A stretch of DNA of 64,000 nt from JACCXG01 sp963717745 (GTDB lineage: Bacteria; Acidobacteriota; Vicinamibacteria; Vicinamibacterales; 2-12-FULL-66-21). Of this stretch, positions 54,481-62,821 are shown in pieces. The notes under the pieces were generated by a model, which worked only from the letters and a program-made list of their open reading frames with translations, searched no databases and was not told the origin of the DNA. Where the stretch lies: assembly GCA_963717745.1 (NCBI GenBank), contig CAVQXJ010000018.1, forward strand, positions 124,001-188,000, given 5' to 3'. A program made the position numbers and the translations under genes. Position 1 is the stretch's first letter; each line of letters begins with the position of its first letter.

Positions 54481-56027
54481 GCCGGCCGGGGTGTCATGTC
54501 GTGCACGCCACCGAGATCGCGCAGCAACTCGTCGAGGCGAGTGTGGATGGCCGCGCGCGCGTGCTCGGCGAACTGACGGGTTGCCGGCAGTCCGACCGGC
54601 TCCTCCAACTCGTCCTGTGAGGCCAGACATCGGACCTTCGCGGCGGCGTGCGGCGCGATGTCGAGGGCGTGCTGGACCTGCACCTCGGTCATGCAATAGA
54701 TCACGGCTGCCCGCGCGGCAAGGTCGGGCGTGAGCTGGCGCGCCGTGTGGTCGTGCGGCTCCACGCCCATCGCACCGAGCGCCGCGACCGCCTCCGGCTT
54801 CATCGGCGCGCCGACGCGGGCTCGCACGCCGGCGCTCGCGATCGTGATGCCCCGCGCGGCCAGCTCCGTCCTCGAGAGGTTCAGGCGTTCGGCGATCGCG
54901 GCAGCGCACAACGCCTGCGCGATCGGCGACCGCGCCGTGTTCCCTGTGCAGACGAACAGGATCAGACAATCGGCCACCTGCCGGCGCCGACGCTCCCACT
55001 GCGGCCGAATGTCAGGCCAGGCGATCGCGAACAGCGCGGCGGCGAGCAGCGCGGCGCCGACGAACTGCGCCGCAGAAGGGAGCGGCTGGTTGAACAGGAC
55101 CGTGATGGCCACGCTCGCGATCACGCCGGCGAGAATACTGGACGCTCTGTTGACGGGTACGCAGCACGTGTACTCGCGGGGGTGCAGGTAGATCAGCGTG
55201 CCGAACACGTAGAGCAGTGCGTACGATACGCCGACGAGCAGGCTGACCAGCAGCTCGGCGCCGCCCGTCATCAGCAGCGCGAAGCCGGTCTGTACCTCGC
55301 GCTGCAGTCCGGCCGGACCGGCGACGGCGGCCAGCAGGCACAGCAGCAGCAGGGCTGGCATCGCGACCATTTGCTCCTCGACCAGGTACCGATAGGTTGC
55401 CTGTCGTTCGTCCGTCTTCGACAGCCGCTGGATCACTTGGAACCGGACCGCATAGCCGACCAGATAGGCGCCGATTACCCACGCCGCCGCGGCGCCGAGC
55501 CTCAGGTCCTGCGCGCCGAACAGCCCTATGGCGACGGCGACGCCGGTCAGCAGGCACCCGACGATCGCGCTCCAATGCACGCGCCGCCCCCGGACCATGT
55601 CCGTAACGCGGCCGATCGTCAGCACGCCACCCCGCATGAGTACCATCATCACCACGATCGACACACCGGGAAACGCGTACGCCAGCGTCGTGGTTGTGAT
55701 GATCACCGCGGTGCACACGCCCGACAGCACCAGCGGCAGACGCGGGACGGGCACCGAGAAACCCGCAATCGGCCGGCGATCGACGAGCCTCCACGCGCCG
55801 AACAGAGAGACGCCAACATACGCACAGATGAAGGTGGCCAGCGCGGACGCAGGCAGCAGTACGAAGCCCGAGACCTTCGGCACCCCTGGGAGCAGGCCGT
55901 CCGTTGAAGCCTTCACCAGGAAGCCGTATGGGATGTAGGCGAGGAAATACCCCACGCCCAGCACGGCCAACCCCGACCATCGGCGACGACGACGCCCATC
56001 ACGGCCAAGCGGCTCCTGCAGGCTCAT
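54477..56027 (-). CDS. Ten-span DMT-like membrane protein fused to low-molecular-weight tyrosine phosphatase
   Basis: 516 residues in one clean frame. Residues 17-340 hold about ten hydrophobic spans (LAVLGVGYFLAYIPYGFLVK, SGVCTAVIITTTTLAYAFPG, SLLVGVSYALLYVFGTLIYL), with a drug/metabolite-transporter-like pattern I cannot place further. From residue 355 it is a complete LMW-PTP/arsenate-reductase-like domain: phosphate loop LFVCTGNTARSPIAQAL (Cys360, Arg366 as CX5RS), IASAGVRA, DHTARQLTPDL, VIYCMTEVQ. At the general-acid position, usually Asp-Pro, it reads Glu-Pro (DELEEPVGL). ATG 56027 overlaps the upstream stop and its own stop overlaps the FMN-reductase start. The start at 56027 is chosen because the upstream extension is a shadow of the neighbouring gene. 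Confidence 0.8.
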   Translation of the reverse strand: MSLQEPLGRDGRRRRRWSGLAVLGVGYFLAYIPYGFLVKASTDGLLPGVPKVSGFVLLPASALATFICAYVGVSLFGAWRLVDRRPIAGFSVPVPRLPLVLSGVCTAVIITTTTLAYAFPGVSIVVMMVLMRGGVLTIGRVTDMVRGRRVHWSAIVGCLLTGVAVAIGLFGAQDLRLGAAAAWVIGAYLVGYAVRFQVIQRLSKTDERQATYRYLVEEQMVAMPALLLLCLLAAVAGPAGLQREVQTGFALLMTGGAELLVSLLVGVSYALLYVFGTLIYLHPREYTCCVPVNRASSILAGVIASVAITVLFNQPLPSAAQFVGAALLAAALFAIAWPDIRPQWERRRRQVADCLILFVCTGNTARSPIAQALCAAAIAERLNLSRTELAARGITIASAGVRARVGAPMKPEAVAALGAMGVEPHDHTARQLTPDLAARAAVIYCMTEVQVQHALDIAPHAAAKVRCLASQDELEEPVGLPATRQFAEHARAAIHTRLDELLRDLGGVHDMTPRPA

Positions 56028-57319
56028 GGCTTGTAGAAGGACGAGTCGTAGGCCTGGCCGAGAATGGCCTTGCCGATCATCGCCAGGTTCTGGTCGTCGT
56101 TGTCGTGCCTGACGTAGAAGGAGAGGTCGCGATAGATCCGCTCCAGCGCACCGGGACGGTTCAGCGACCGCGCGCCGCAGGCGCGGATGCAGAGCTTCAC
56201 GGTCTGCTCGGCGAGCGCCTCCATCACGTGGCGCGCCCGGCTGCCGGCCAGCTGCGCCTTCTGCGGGTCCGTGCGCCACAGCGCCGCGACGTGCTGCAGC
56301 CAGAGGTGCCCCGTCTCCACGTTGATCGCCATCGTCCCGACGTGCTGCTGCACGTACGGGTCGGCCTGCTTCTTCTGCGCAGCCACATAGTCCAGCGCCA
56401 GCTCGTAGGCGGCCTCGGCGGCGCCGAGGAACGATGCCGCGTAGTGCGGGATGAAGCGCGTTTGCCAGCCGCCGTGCAGGTACTCGCCGGGCGCGCCGAT
56501 CAGGTGATCGTCCGGGACGAACGTTCCGTCGAATCGGACGAGATGGCTCACCGTGCCGCGCATGCCGATGGGATCCCACCAGGAGCCGTCGTAGCTAATC
56601 GTGGGATCGCCGGTGAGCGCGCAGCCGAGCAGCAGCAGCGTGTCAGCGGATGCCGTGGCGTGCCGCGCGCCGCCGGGCCCCGCTGTGTTGACCAGCAGAA
56701 TCGCCCACGTCGCGCCGCCCGCGCTCGTGCAGAACACCTTGGTCCCGTCGATCCGATAGCCACCCGACACCTTGGTGACCGTCGTGCCGAACGCGGCCTT
56801 TTCCCCCGGCGCGGGCGACTGCGGTTCGCCGCTCCACGCGACCCACAACTCCCCGCGCTCGACCACGCCGCGGAACCACCGCTTCTTCTGGGCGTCGCTC
56901 CCGAGCGCGTCCAGGATTACCAGCGAATTGGCGTGCCCCTCCCAGCATCGCGCGAGCGAGAGATCGGCCTTCGCCAGCTCCTTGGTCATCATCCAGAGCC
57001 CATAGGGGTCGCCGCACTGCGGCCCGAGCCCGAGACCGCCGAAGGCCCGCGGCACGGTCGGCGCATTCAGGCCAGCCTGGAAGAGATCTGCGAAGTCCTC
57101 CGCAGGAAACTCGGCGTGCTCGTCGTACCGTCGGGCCCGCACGGCGAACCGTTCGCGCGCGAGTGTGCGCACCTGCGCCGCTGGATCGTCGCCTGCCGAC
57201 GACGCCGGCTGCGCCGGCATGTCCGCGCGACAGGGGTCCACCGTGCCTTCGTCGGCGGCGAGGAGGCTGGCGGCCGGGCGGGTGTGCTCTCCGATCGGCG
57301 GTCGTCGATCCGTATTCAT
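56024..57319 (-). CDS. Acyl-CoA dehydrogenase-superfamily flavoenzyme (DszC/SfnB-like)
   Basis: 431 residues. N-terminal helices (VRTLARERFAVRARRYDEHA, DLFQAGLNAPTVPRAFGGLG), middle beta domain (GELWVAWSGEPQSPAPGEKA, YRIDGTKVFCTSAGGATWAI), C-terminal helical domain (HYAASFLGAAEAAYELALDY, CIRACGARSLNRPGALERIY). The general base Glu of true acyl-CoA dehydrogenases is not evident, and WEGHAN plus the SfnB-like middle domain fit better with flavin-dependent monooxygenases or specialised desaturases of the same fold. Such monooxygenases need a separate FMN reductase, and one is in the same operon two genes on. Overlaps the next gene by ATGA; starts 38 bases after AroDE. Confidence 0.82.
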   Translation of the reverse strand: MNTDRRPPIGEHTRPAASLLAADEGTVDPCRADMPAQPASSAGDDPAAQVRTLARERFAVRARRYDEHAEFPAEDFADLFQAGLNAPTVPRAFGGLGLGPQCGDPYGLWMMTKELAKADLSLARCWEGHANSLVILDALGSDAQKKRWFRGVVERGELWVAWSGEPQSPAPGEKAAFGTTVTKVSGGYRIDGTKVFCTSAGGATWAILLVNTAGPGGARHATASADTLLLLGCALTGDPTISYDGSWWDPIGMRGTVSHLVRFDGTFVPDDHLIGAPGEYLHGGWQTRFIPHYAASFLGAAEAAYELALDYVAAQKKQADPYVQQHVGTMAINVETGHLWLQHVAALWRTDPQKAQLAGSRARHVMEALAEQTVKLCIRACGARSLNRPGALERIYRDLSFYVRHDNDDQNLAMIGKAILGQAYDSSFYKP

Positions 57320-57357
57320 GTCTCGCAGGCGCTCATTCGCTGGCGGCTTCGTGCACG

Positions 57358-58855
57358 TCACATGACGGGCAGCGCCGAAGGCGGGACACACGGCTCCGAC
57401 TCGCGGCCCAGCACCTCGTCCATGACGTGCCCCGGCATCGCCGAGCCGGTCAGCATTCGATACTGATGGCACACCTGAGCGCGCAGCACCTCGAGCCCGT
57501 CGACCACCAACGCTCCGCACGCGCGGGCGGCGGTGACAAGGGAGGTCGGCGCGGTGCCGTACGCCAGATCGATCACAACCGACGAAGCTCCACCGCCCCG
57601 CAGGCGGAACGGATGCTCGCCGCCGAGGCATCCCACCGGCGTGGCGTTCACGACGACGTCGAAGCAGTTCAGATCGACGTCGGCCAACGGCAGGTGGGCC
57701 ACACCGAGCAGCTGCGAGGCGAACCGCGCCCGTGGTTCGCCGCGGTTCATCAGCAGCACGCGCGCGCCGGCGGAGACGAGCGACGCGGCTACGGCCCGGC
57801 CGGCACCGCCGCAGCCCACCACCAGCGCGCGGCGCGACGCGATGTCGATCCCGCGCCGCATCAGCGGGGTCAGCACGCCCTCGGGATCCGTACTGGCCGC
57901 CTGCCAGCCGTCGGTACCGCGGCGGATGTTGTTGGCCGACTGACAGGCGCGAACCGCCGACGTGGTCTCGTGGGCGAGCGCGACGGCCGCTTCCTTGTGC
58001 GGGGCTGCGACGGTCACTCCGCCAAAACAGAGTCCGAGCTCGTTGAGCAGCCGTTCGTCCGCCATCGCCGCGATGAAATGGTCCAGCGAGTCCGCATGGA
58101 AGCTCACGAACAGCGCCGGCCGCCCCAGACGCGCGGTACGCGGCGTTGTGAAGGCGCGGCGACAGCGACCGCGACACCGATGTGCCGACGATCCCATAGA
58201 GCTCGCACACCTCGGAAAGCACCGGTAGCCCGTAATCGAGGACGAGCGCGTCCAGGGCGATGCCGTGCTCGTCGGGGTGCTCGCCGACGCTGCCGTAGAC
58301 CATGGGCGCACCGTCGCGCGCGCCGAGGACGCGCGTCCATGAGCCTGCTGCCCCGGACGCGTACGCCATGACATCGGCCCTGCTCGCCCGCCTGGCAAAC
58401 ACGAGCGCGGCGAGGGCATCCGCGGTGTCGGCCGCGTGGGGCACCAGTTTGTAGAACGCGGCGGGCACGCGGCGATACCGATCGAAGCGGCGGGCCAGCG
58501 CTTCGGCGTCTTCCGCAGGCCCATGCCACGCGACGAGACGGCGTGACGGAGGAATGCGGGCGAGCAGTTCGGGGATCAGGTCTCGCTCGGCTTCCAGCTC
58601 CACCAGCGCGAAGTGCTCGGCCGCCGACGCCAGGCGCGCGAAGCGATCCGCCGGGTCACCATCGAAGCGGCCGCCTTCCGCCCGGCTGCGAAGCGCATAG
58701 ATCGTTCGCCCGTTGAATCGCCGCAGCGTCCACGCCGGCAGCGTCTCGCCGCCATCGGCGCGGAATTCCAGCCAGTCCGCGGCGTCGAGTCCCGGCCCGT
58801 CGCGACCTACCTGCGCCTGGGACGCCACGGACGCGACGAGGGCAACGGTCTTCAT
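57358..58855 (-). CDS. Bifunctional 3-dehydroquinate dehydratase / shikimate dehydrogenase (one frameshift)
   Basis: About 498 residues joined. ATG 58855: MKTVALVASVASQAQVGRDG. Type I dehydroquinase: ADWLEFRADGG, LVELEAERDLIPEL, LVAWHGPAED, AFYKLVPHAADTADAL with the Schiff-base Lys. Then AroE: ELYGIVGTSVSRSLSPRLHN (shikimate-binding SxS), a +1 frame change near 58130, GRPALFVSFHADSLDHF, GGVTVAAPHKEAAVA (catalytic Lys), ASTDPEGVLTPL (catalytic Asp), VVGCGGAGRAVAASLVSAG (NADP loop), NATPVGC. Two steps of the shikimate pathway in one chain, an architecture known from plants and some bacteria. Placement in an accessory operon suggests production of a dehydroshikimate-type building block in addition to, or instead of, housekeeping. 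Confidence 0.85.
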
Positions 58856-59052
58856 CGTTTGGCTGCCGTTGTGGTCCACGCCAAAGCCCGCGGCGAGACT
58901 GCGCGATAAAAGAGGTGGACGGGGAGGCACCGCCCATTCTTGGATCAGCCGCGCGCCGATCGCGACTGCACGACGGAGCGCTGATTATGGCAGGGGCGGA
59001 AGCAGAGTCAAGGCGTCAACGGCCCGAAAACCTGCCAGCGCCTGGATGTAGG

Positions 59053-59880
59053 ATGTCGACTGACAGAGCCATGAGCTCCATGCGCGTCGACACGACGCCG
59101 ATCCACGGCATCTGGTCGGCGACCGACGAAACGACGATCGGTCTGGTCCAGATCGAGATCCGCGCCAACCACGACGGGGAGCTCGCGTTGACGCCTTGGG
59201 TCGCTGGCCGCGCGGGCGTCGTCCAACTCGCCGATACGGTGGCTCGCGCCTATGCGTCCGACACCTCGGGCGACGCCGCCGCTGCGGCGATGACCGCGAC
59301 GATCCAGTCGGACGGGCTCTCGGCCCTGCTCACCTTCTATCTGAAGGGCGGAATCCTCGTGCTCGACGCGTTCGTCACGCCCCCTCCGGGAGACCCGCGC
59401 ATGCCGCACTACGCCCGCGAGCTGTTCCATCGCGCTGATGCCGATCGCCAGGGCGACCAAGCATCGCGCGGCTACACGGCGCGGCGGCGGACCCAGCACC
59501 CGCGCTACGCGGCCGGGTACACCGGAGCCGCGAGCGCCCCGCTCGACCTCGCGCCGCTCGCCGGCGAGTGGGAGAACGTCAACCGCCCCTCGACCGACGT
59601 GCGCCGCGTGAGCTTGTCGGCCACCGAGGGGATTCGCCTGCATTGGGCGGGCACCGCGGCCGGCGACCGTCACTGGCTACCGGTCGTGACCTTCGCCGCC
59701 GCGCCCGACAGCGCGGCGCCGATCGGCTTCACCGCGCGCCTCACCGTCCCCGGGACCGACGCGATCGTCAGCGGCTATGCCACCCGCGGCATCCTGGTCC
59801 TCGACTGCCACACCCGGTGCGCGGACCGGCGCGACCATCTCGTGCGCGAGTTCTTCTCGCAGCCGTGGAGTCCCCGGTGA
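59053..59880 (+). CDS. Two-repeat protein of unknown family, gene A of a tandem pair
   Basis: 275 residues from ATG 59053 (ATG 59071 and 59080 also possible). Two homologous units: residues about 13-135 ending GGILVLDAFVTPPPGD and HYARELFHR, and residues about 160-270 starting DLAPLAGEWENVNRPSTDVR and ending TRGILVLDCHTRC, HLVREFFSQ. Each unit has G-x-W near the start, a central ARAYASD-type or GFTARLTVPG strand and the GILVLD strand, a pattern suggesting a small antiparallel barrel. No signal peptide. I do not recognise the family. Divergent from AroDE and coupled by GTGA to gene B. Confidence 0.7.
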   Translation: MSTDRAMSSMRVDTTPIHGIWSATDETTIGLVQIEIRANHDGELALTPWVAGRAGVVQLADTVARAYASDTSGDAAAAAMTATIQSDGLSALLTFYLKGGILVLDAFVTPPPGDPRMPHYARELFHRADADRQGDQASRGYTARRRTQHPRYAAGYTGAASAPLDLAPLAGEWENVNRPSTDVRRVSLSATEGIRLHWAGTAAGDRHWLPVVTFAAAPDSAAPIGFTARLTVPGTDAIVSGYATRGILVLDCHTRCADRRDHLVREFFSQPWSPR

Positions 59881-60788
59881 GCGAGCGCCACGATCCGCAC
59901 TCGACGACGCTTGCGTGGCTGCGGCGCCAGGATCTTCCGGCGGCATCCCTGCCGGACGCCGCGCTCGATCTGGAACCGCTCGCCGGTGCCTGGGTCGGCG
60001 CCGACCGCCAATCGAAGAGCGTCGACGCGGTCGACGTCATGGAACGCCACGGCGCGTGCCTGCTGCGCACCGCTGGTGGTGACAGCTCCGGCTCCCGCGA
60101 CTGGGGAGTCGTGGACGCCACGGCCTATGCGTCCGACGTCGGCGGCGCGGCAGCGATTGGCGCGACCGCGCGATACGATTTCGGCTTTCTCGAGACCACG
60201 CTCACGGGCTTCATGAAGAGCGGGATTCTCATCCTGTGCACGTACAACCGCTGGAAGGACGGCCGTTCGCGCGCCGACTACTGCACGCGTGAGTTCCTGT
60301 ATCGCCGGTTTCGCCATGGCGGCCGCCAGCCGGCCGTCGGCACCGTGTCCGGCGGGATCACACGCGGCCTCGATCTGCCGGTCGACGAAGCAGCAACCGC
60401 ATCCGCTCGCGTGTCCTCGCCCTGGGTCGATTCGGCGCCCGTAACCGGCCGTTTTCTCAGTTGCGATCGATCGACCTCCGGCTTCGCGGAGATCACCATC
60501 ACGTCCGTGGGTCACCACCTCGATCTGACGCTGCGCGCCGCCGGTAGCTCCCCGTCCGATCCAGGCCGGCTTGTCTCGATGGGCGGCACCGCATTCGGAG
60601 AACGCGTCGAGGGCGGACCGGCCGGCGGCTTCCTCGCCGAGTCGGCATCGTCCTTCCAGCGCCTCACGCTTGCCGCCTACCTCAACAAAGGTCTGCTCGC
60701 GATCGATACCTACACGACCTTCCATGACGGCAGCGGCCGGCATCCCTACCGCGCGCGCGACCACTTCTTCCGGGTCGACCCGGCCTGA
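59877..60788 (+). CDS. Two-repeat protein of unknown family, gene B of a tandem pair
   Basis: 303 residues, GTG start 59877 overlapping the stop of gene A. Same two-unit plan: LDLEPLAGAWVGADRQSKSV ... AYASDVGGAAAIGATARYDF ... FMKSGILILCTYNRWKD, DYCTREFLYRRF; then VDSAPVTGRFLSCDRSTSGF ... SFQRLTLAAYLNKGLLAIDT, YRARDHFFRVDPA. AYASD is shared exactly with gene A, so the genes arose by duplication and together encode four domains. An N-terminal SERHDPHSTTLAWLRRQDLP extension is unique to B. Soluble. Convergent with the TauD-like gene 17 bases downstream. Function unknown. Confidence 0.75.
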   Translation: MSERHDPHSTTLAWLRRQDLPAASLPDAALDLEPLAGAWVGADRQSKSVDAVDVMERHGACLLRTAGGDSSGSRDWGVVDATAYASDVGGAAAIGATARYDFGFLETTLTGFMKSGILILCTYNRWKDGRSRADYCTREFLYRRFRHGGRQPAVGTVSGGITRGLDLPVDEAATASARVSSPWVDSAPVTGRFLSCDRSTSGFAEITITSVGHHLDLTLRAAGSSPSDPGRLVSMGGTAFGERVEGGPAGGFLAESASSFQRLTLAAYLNKGLLAIDTYTTFHDGSGRHPYRARDHFFRVDPA

Positions 60789-60805
60789 TCGGAGACACCG
60801 GGTGC

Positions 60806-61714
60806 TCATTCGAGCTCGGCCTGGATCCAGCTCCGGATCATCAGCCGGTCGGATGCCGCACCACCTGCACCGGGATCCGTCAGCGTTGTACGCCCGTGCA
60901 GGCAGCGCCGGTTGGCCATGACGAACAGGTCGCCGGCACCAAGCAGGAACTCCAGCGTGGCCGGGGTCTCTTCGATGACGCGCTCGACGGGATCGAGCAG
61001 CTCGCCGATCGCCGGCGAGATCGGCGCACCGGCGCGAAGCGCGAACTCCGTCGTGTAGCGGCGCCAGCGTACCGTCTCCGTCGTCAGAATCGGCCGCTGG
61101 ACGATGCCCCCTCCGAGATAATCGGCCAGCTGCCACGGGACCGGTTCCTGTTCCAACAGCGCCAGCGCACGAGGTCCCAACTCCTGCTCGATCGCGCGCC
61201 GCAGCGAAACGACATCGAGCAACCGCGATCGTCCCAATCCCATGGGATCCGGGCGCACGCAGATCATGGCAATCACGGCGGCCGGCTCCGGCCAGTCGGC
61301 GGCATCGGTGTGCAGCCGCTCGGTCAGCGCCTGGCCCGATGCCGCCTTGAGATCCTCGGCGGGCCGGATGAAGTGCAGCAGTTGAGCGCGGCGCGGGTTG
61401 TGATCGCGCGGCGGCGAGATCAGCTCTCCGAGCGACCGGCAGATGGCCACGAACACGCGATGGCTATCGTCGTAGGTCAGGCCGCGGACGAGCGCCGAGA
61501 ACGGCGGCGTCGCGAGGCAGGTCCGGATATCCGCGACGAGGCGGTCGAAACCGTCCGGGCACCCGACACGAATCTCGTCTCTGGCCCGCAACTGGCGCGC
61601 CGTGTCGTAGTAGTCGGCCGGCAGGGCCGGCGGATGCCTCTCGGCCGCGCCCAGCAGATCGGCGGCGAGCGCGGACGTCACGTCGACCGTCGCGGCCTCG
61701 GGAAACGCTGTCAT
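60806..61714 (-). CDS. TauD/TfdA-like Fe(II)/2-oxoglutarate oxygenase
   Basis: 302 residues, clavaminate-synthase-like fold. Metal ligands: HxD in LTERLHTDAADWPEP (about residue 138) and distal His in MANRRCLHGRTTLTDPGA; 2-oxoglutarate Arg in DRLMIRSWIQ. LAATPPFSALVRG-type N-terminal strand and GDLFVMANRR resemble the arginine/lysine hydroxylase branch (VioC/clavaminate type) at least as much as taurine dioxygenase. Start ATG 61714 overlaps the LLM stop. Radical hydroxylation, desaturation or cyclisation of an amino-acid-like substrate is the family repertoire; substrate here unknown. Confidence 0.85.
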   Translation of the reverse strand: MTAFPEAATVDVTSALAADLLGAAERHPPALPADYYDTARQLRARDEIRVGCPDGFDRLVADIRTCLATPPFSALVRGLTYDDSHRVFVAICRSLGELISPPRDHNPRRAQLLHFIRPAEDLKAASGQALTERLHTDAADWPEPAAVIAMICVRPDPMGLGRSRLLDVVSLRRAIEQELGPRALALLEQEPVPWQLADYLGGGIVQRPILTTETVRWRRYTTEFALRAGAPISPAIGELLDPVERVIEETPATLEFLLGAGDLFVMANRRCLHGRTTLTDPGAGGAASDRLMIRSWIQAELE

Positions 61715-62799
61715 TCGACCTCCCTCACCAGCGGCACGACGTTGCGGCCGAAGGTGATCATCTCGTCGACCTCCGGCCAGCCGGAGAGGATGAACTGCGT
61801 GACGCCGATCGCCTTGTACGCGAGCAGCGCCTCGGCAATGTCAGCCGGCGTCCCCAGCAGCGTGGTCCACACCGGACCGTAGTACGGCACCAGCCCGGCC
61901 CAGAGTGACCGATCCAACCACTGATCGCCATTCCGGGATCTGGCCGCCGCCTCCTTGTACATCACCGAGTCGTCGTTGACGGCGACGCCGCGCCGCGCGG
62001 CCGTTTCGTCAGCGTCGGGCAGGAGCGACTCAGCGACCCTGAGCGCCTCCTCGCGCGTCGGCCGGCAGATGACGCACATCCGCAGACACACCTCGACGCC
62101 GTGTGCCCGGCTGCGCTCGACCGCGGCCTGCAGTGTCACGGGCGCATCCGCGACGCGCAGCAGGCACGAGCCCTGGCTCAGTGCCACGCGCTCGGCGCTC
62201 ACCGAATGTCCGGAGACATAGACCTCGGGTTCCTGCCGCCCCTCGGCGACGAATGGCGTGGTCAGCCGTCCGCGCACCACGCGATAGTGCACGCCGTCGA
62301 AGTCGATCTCGCCGGACGAGCGCCAGAAGGCGCGGCAGACGCCGAGAAATTCCTCGGCGCGGGCGTACCGAACCTCGTGCTCGAGAAAATCGCCGTAGCC
62401 CTGCTGCTCGATCGACGAGCTGCCGGCGACGATGTTGACGGCCACGCGCCCCTGGATCAGACACGAGAGCGTGTTGATCTGCTGGACGAAATTCGCCGGC
62501 TGGATCAGCCCCGACCGGTACGCGGTGATGAACCGCAGCTTCGTGGTGGCCTGGCCGAGCGCGGACGCGACCAGGATGGGGTCCGGCTCGAAGCGGCTGA
62601 ACGAGATCAGCACGGAGTCGATACCGGCAGCTTCGGCGTACCTGGCGAAGTGAGTCCAGCCCGCGACGTCCGGCCGCCCGGAGTGTGTCGCGCCACGACA
62701 CGATTCGATTCGATAGCGCGCCGCGTCGTGGACGGACTGAGACGCGTGGACCGCCACTTCCCCACCCTGAGGGAGCATCCAGTGGAACCTCAGCTCCAT
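61711..62799 (-). CDS. LLM-class flavin-dependent oxidoreductase (SsuD-like)
   Basis: 362 residues, bacterial luciferase fold. RFHWMLPQGGEV matches the first strand of alkanesulfonate monooxygenase SsuD; further ARYAEAAGIDSVLISFSRFE, TTKLRFITAYRSGLIQPANF, INTLSCLIQGRVAVNIVAGS, RYARAEEFLGVCRAFWRSSG, DFDGVHYRVVRGRL and GTPADIAEALLAYKAIGVTQ. Uses FMNH2 and O2, so it needs a reductase such as that at 53.9 kb. LLM enzymes of this branch act on sulfonates or, in biosynthetic clusters, perform N- or C-oxidation. ATG 62799; 22 bases after the PhyH-like stop and overlapping the TauD-like start. Confidence 0.88.
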   Translation of the reverse strand: MELRFHWMLPQGGEVAVHASQSVHDAARYRIESCRGATHSGRPDVAGWTHFARYAEAAGIDSVLISFSRFEPDPILVASALGQATTKLRFITAYRSGLIQPANFVQQINTLSCLIQGRVAVNIVAGSSSIEQQGYGDFLEHEVRYARAEEFLGVCRAFWRSSGEIDFDGVHYRVVRGRLTTPFVAEGRQEPEVYVSGHSVSAERVALSQGSCLLRVADAPVTLQAAVERSRAHGVEVCLRMCVICRPTREEALRVAESLLPDADETAARRGVAVNDDSVMYKEAAARSRNGDQWLDRSLWAGLVPYYGPVWTTLLGTPADIAEALLAYKAIGVTQFILSGWPEVDEMITFGRNVVPLVREVE

Positions 62800-62821
62800 G
62801 GTCTCGACCGAAGCGGCGCGG

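Noticed and set aside
56028..56579. N-terminal extension of the membrane-phosphatase fusion to 700 residues
   Set aside because: The added part is an out-of-frame shadow of the flavoenzyme gene; the ATG at 56027 overlaps the upstream stop as in other gene pairs here.
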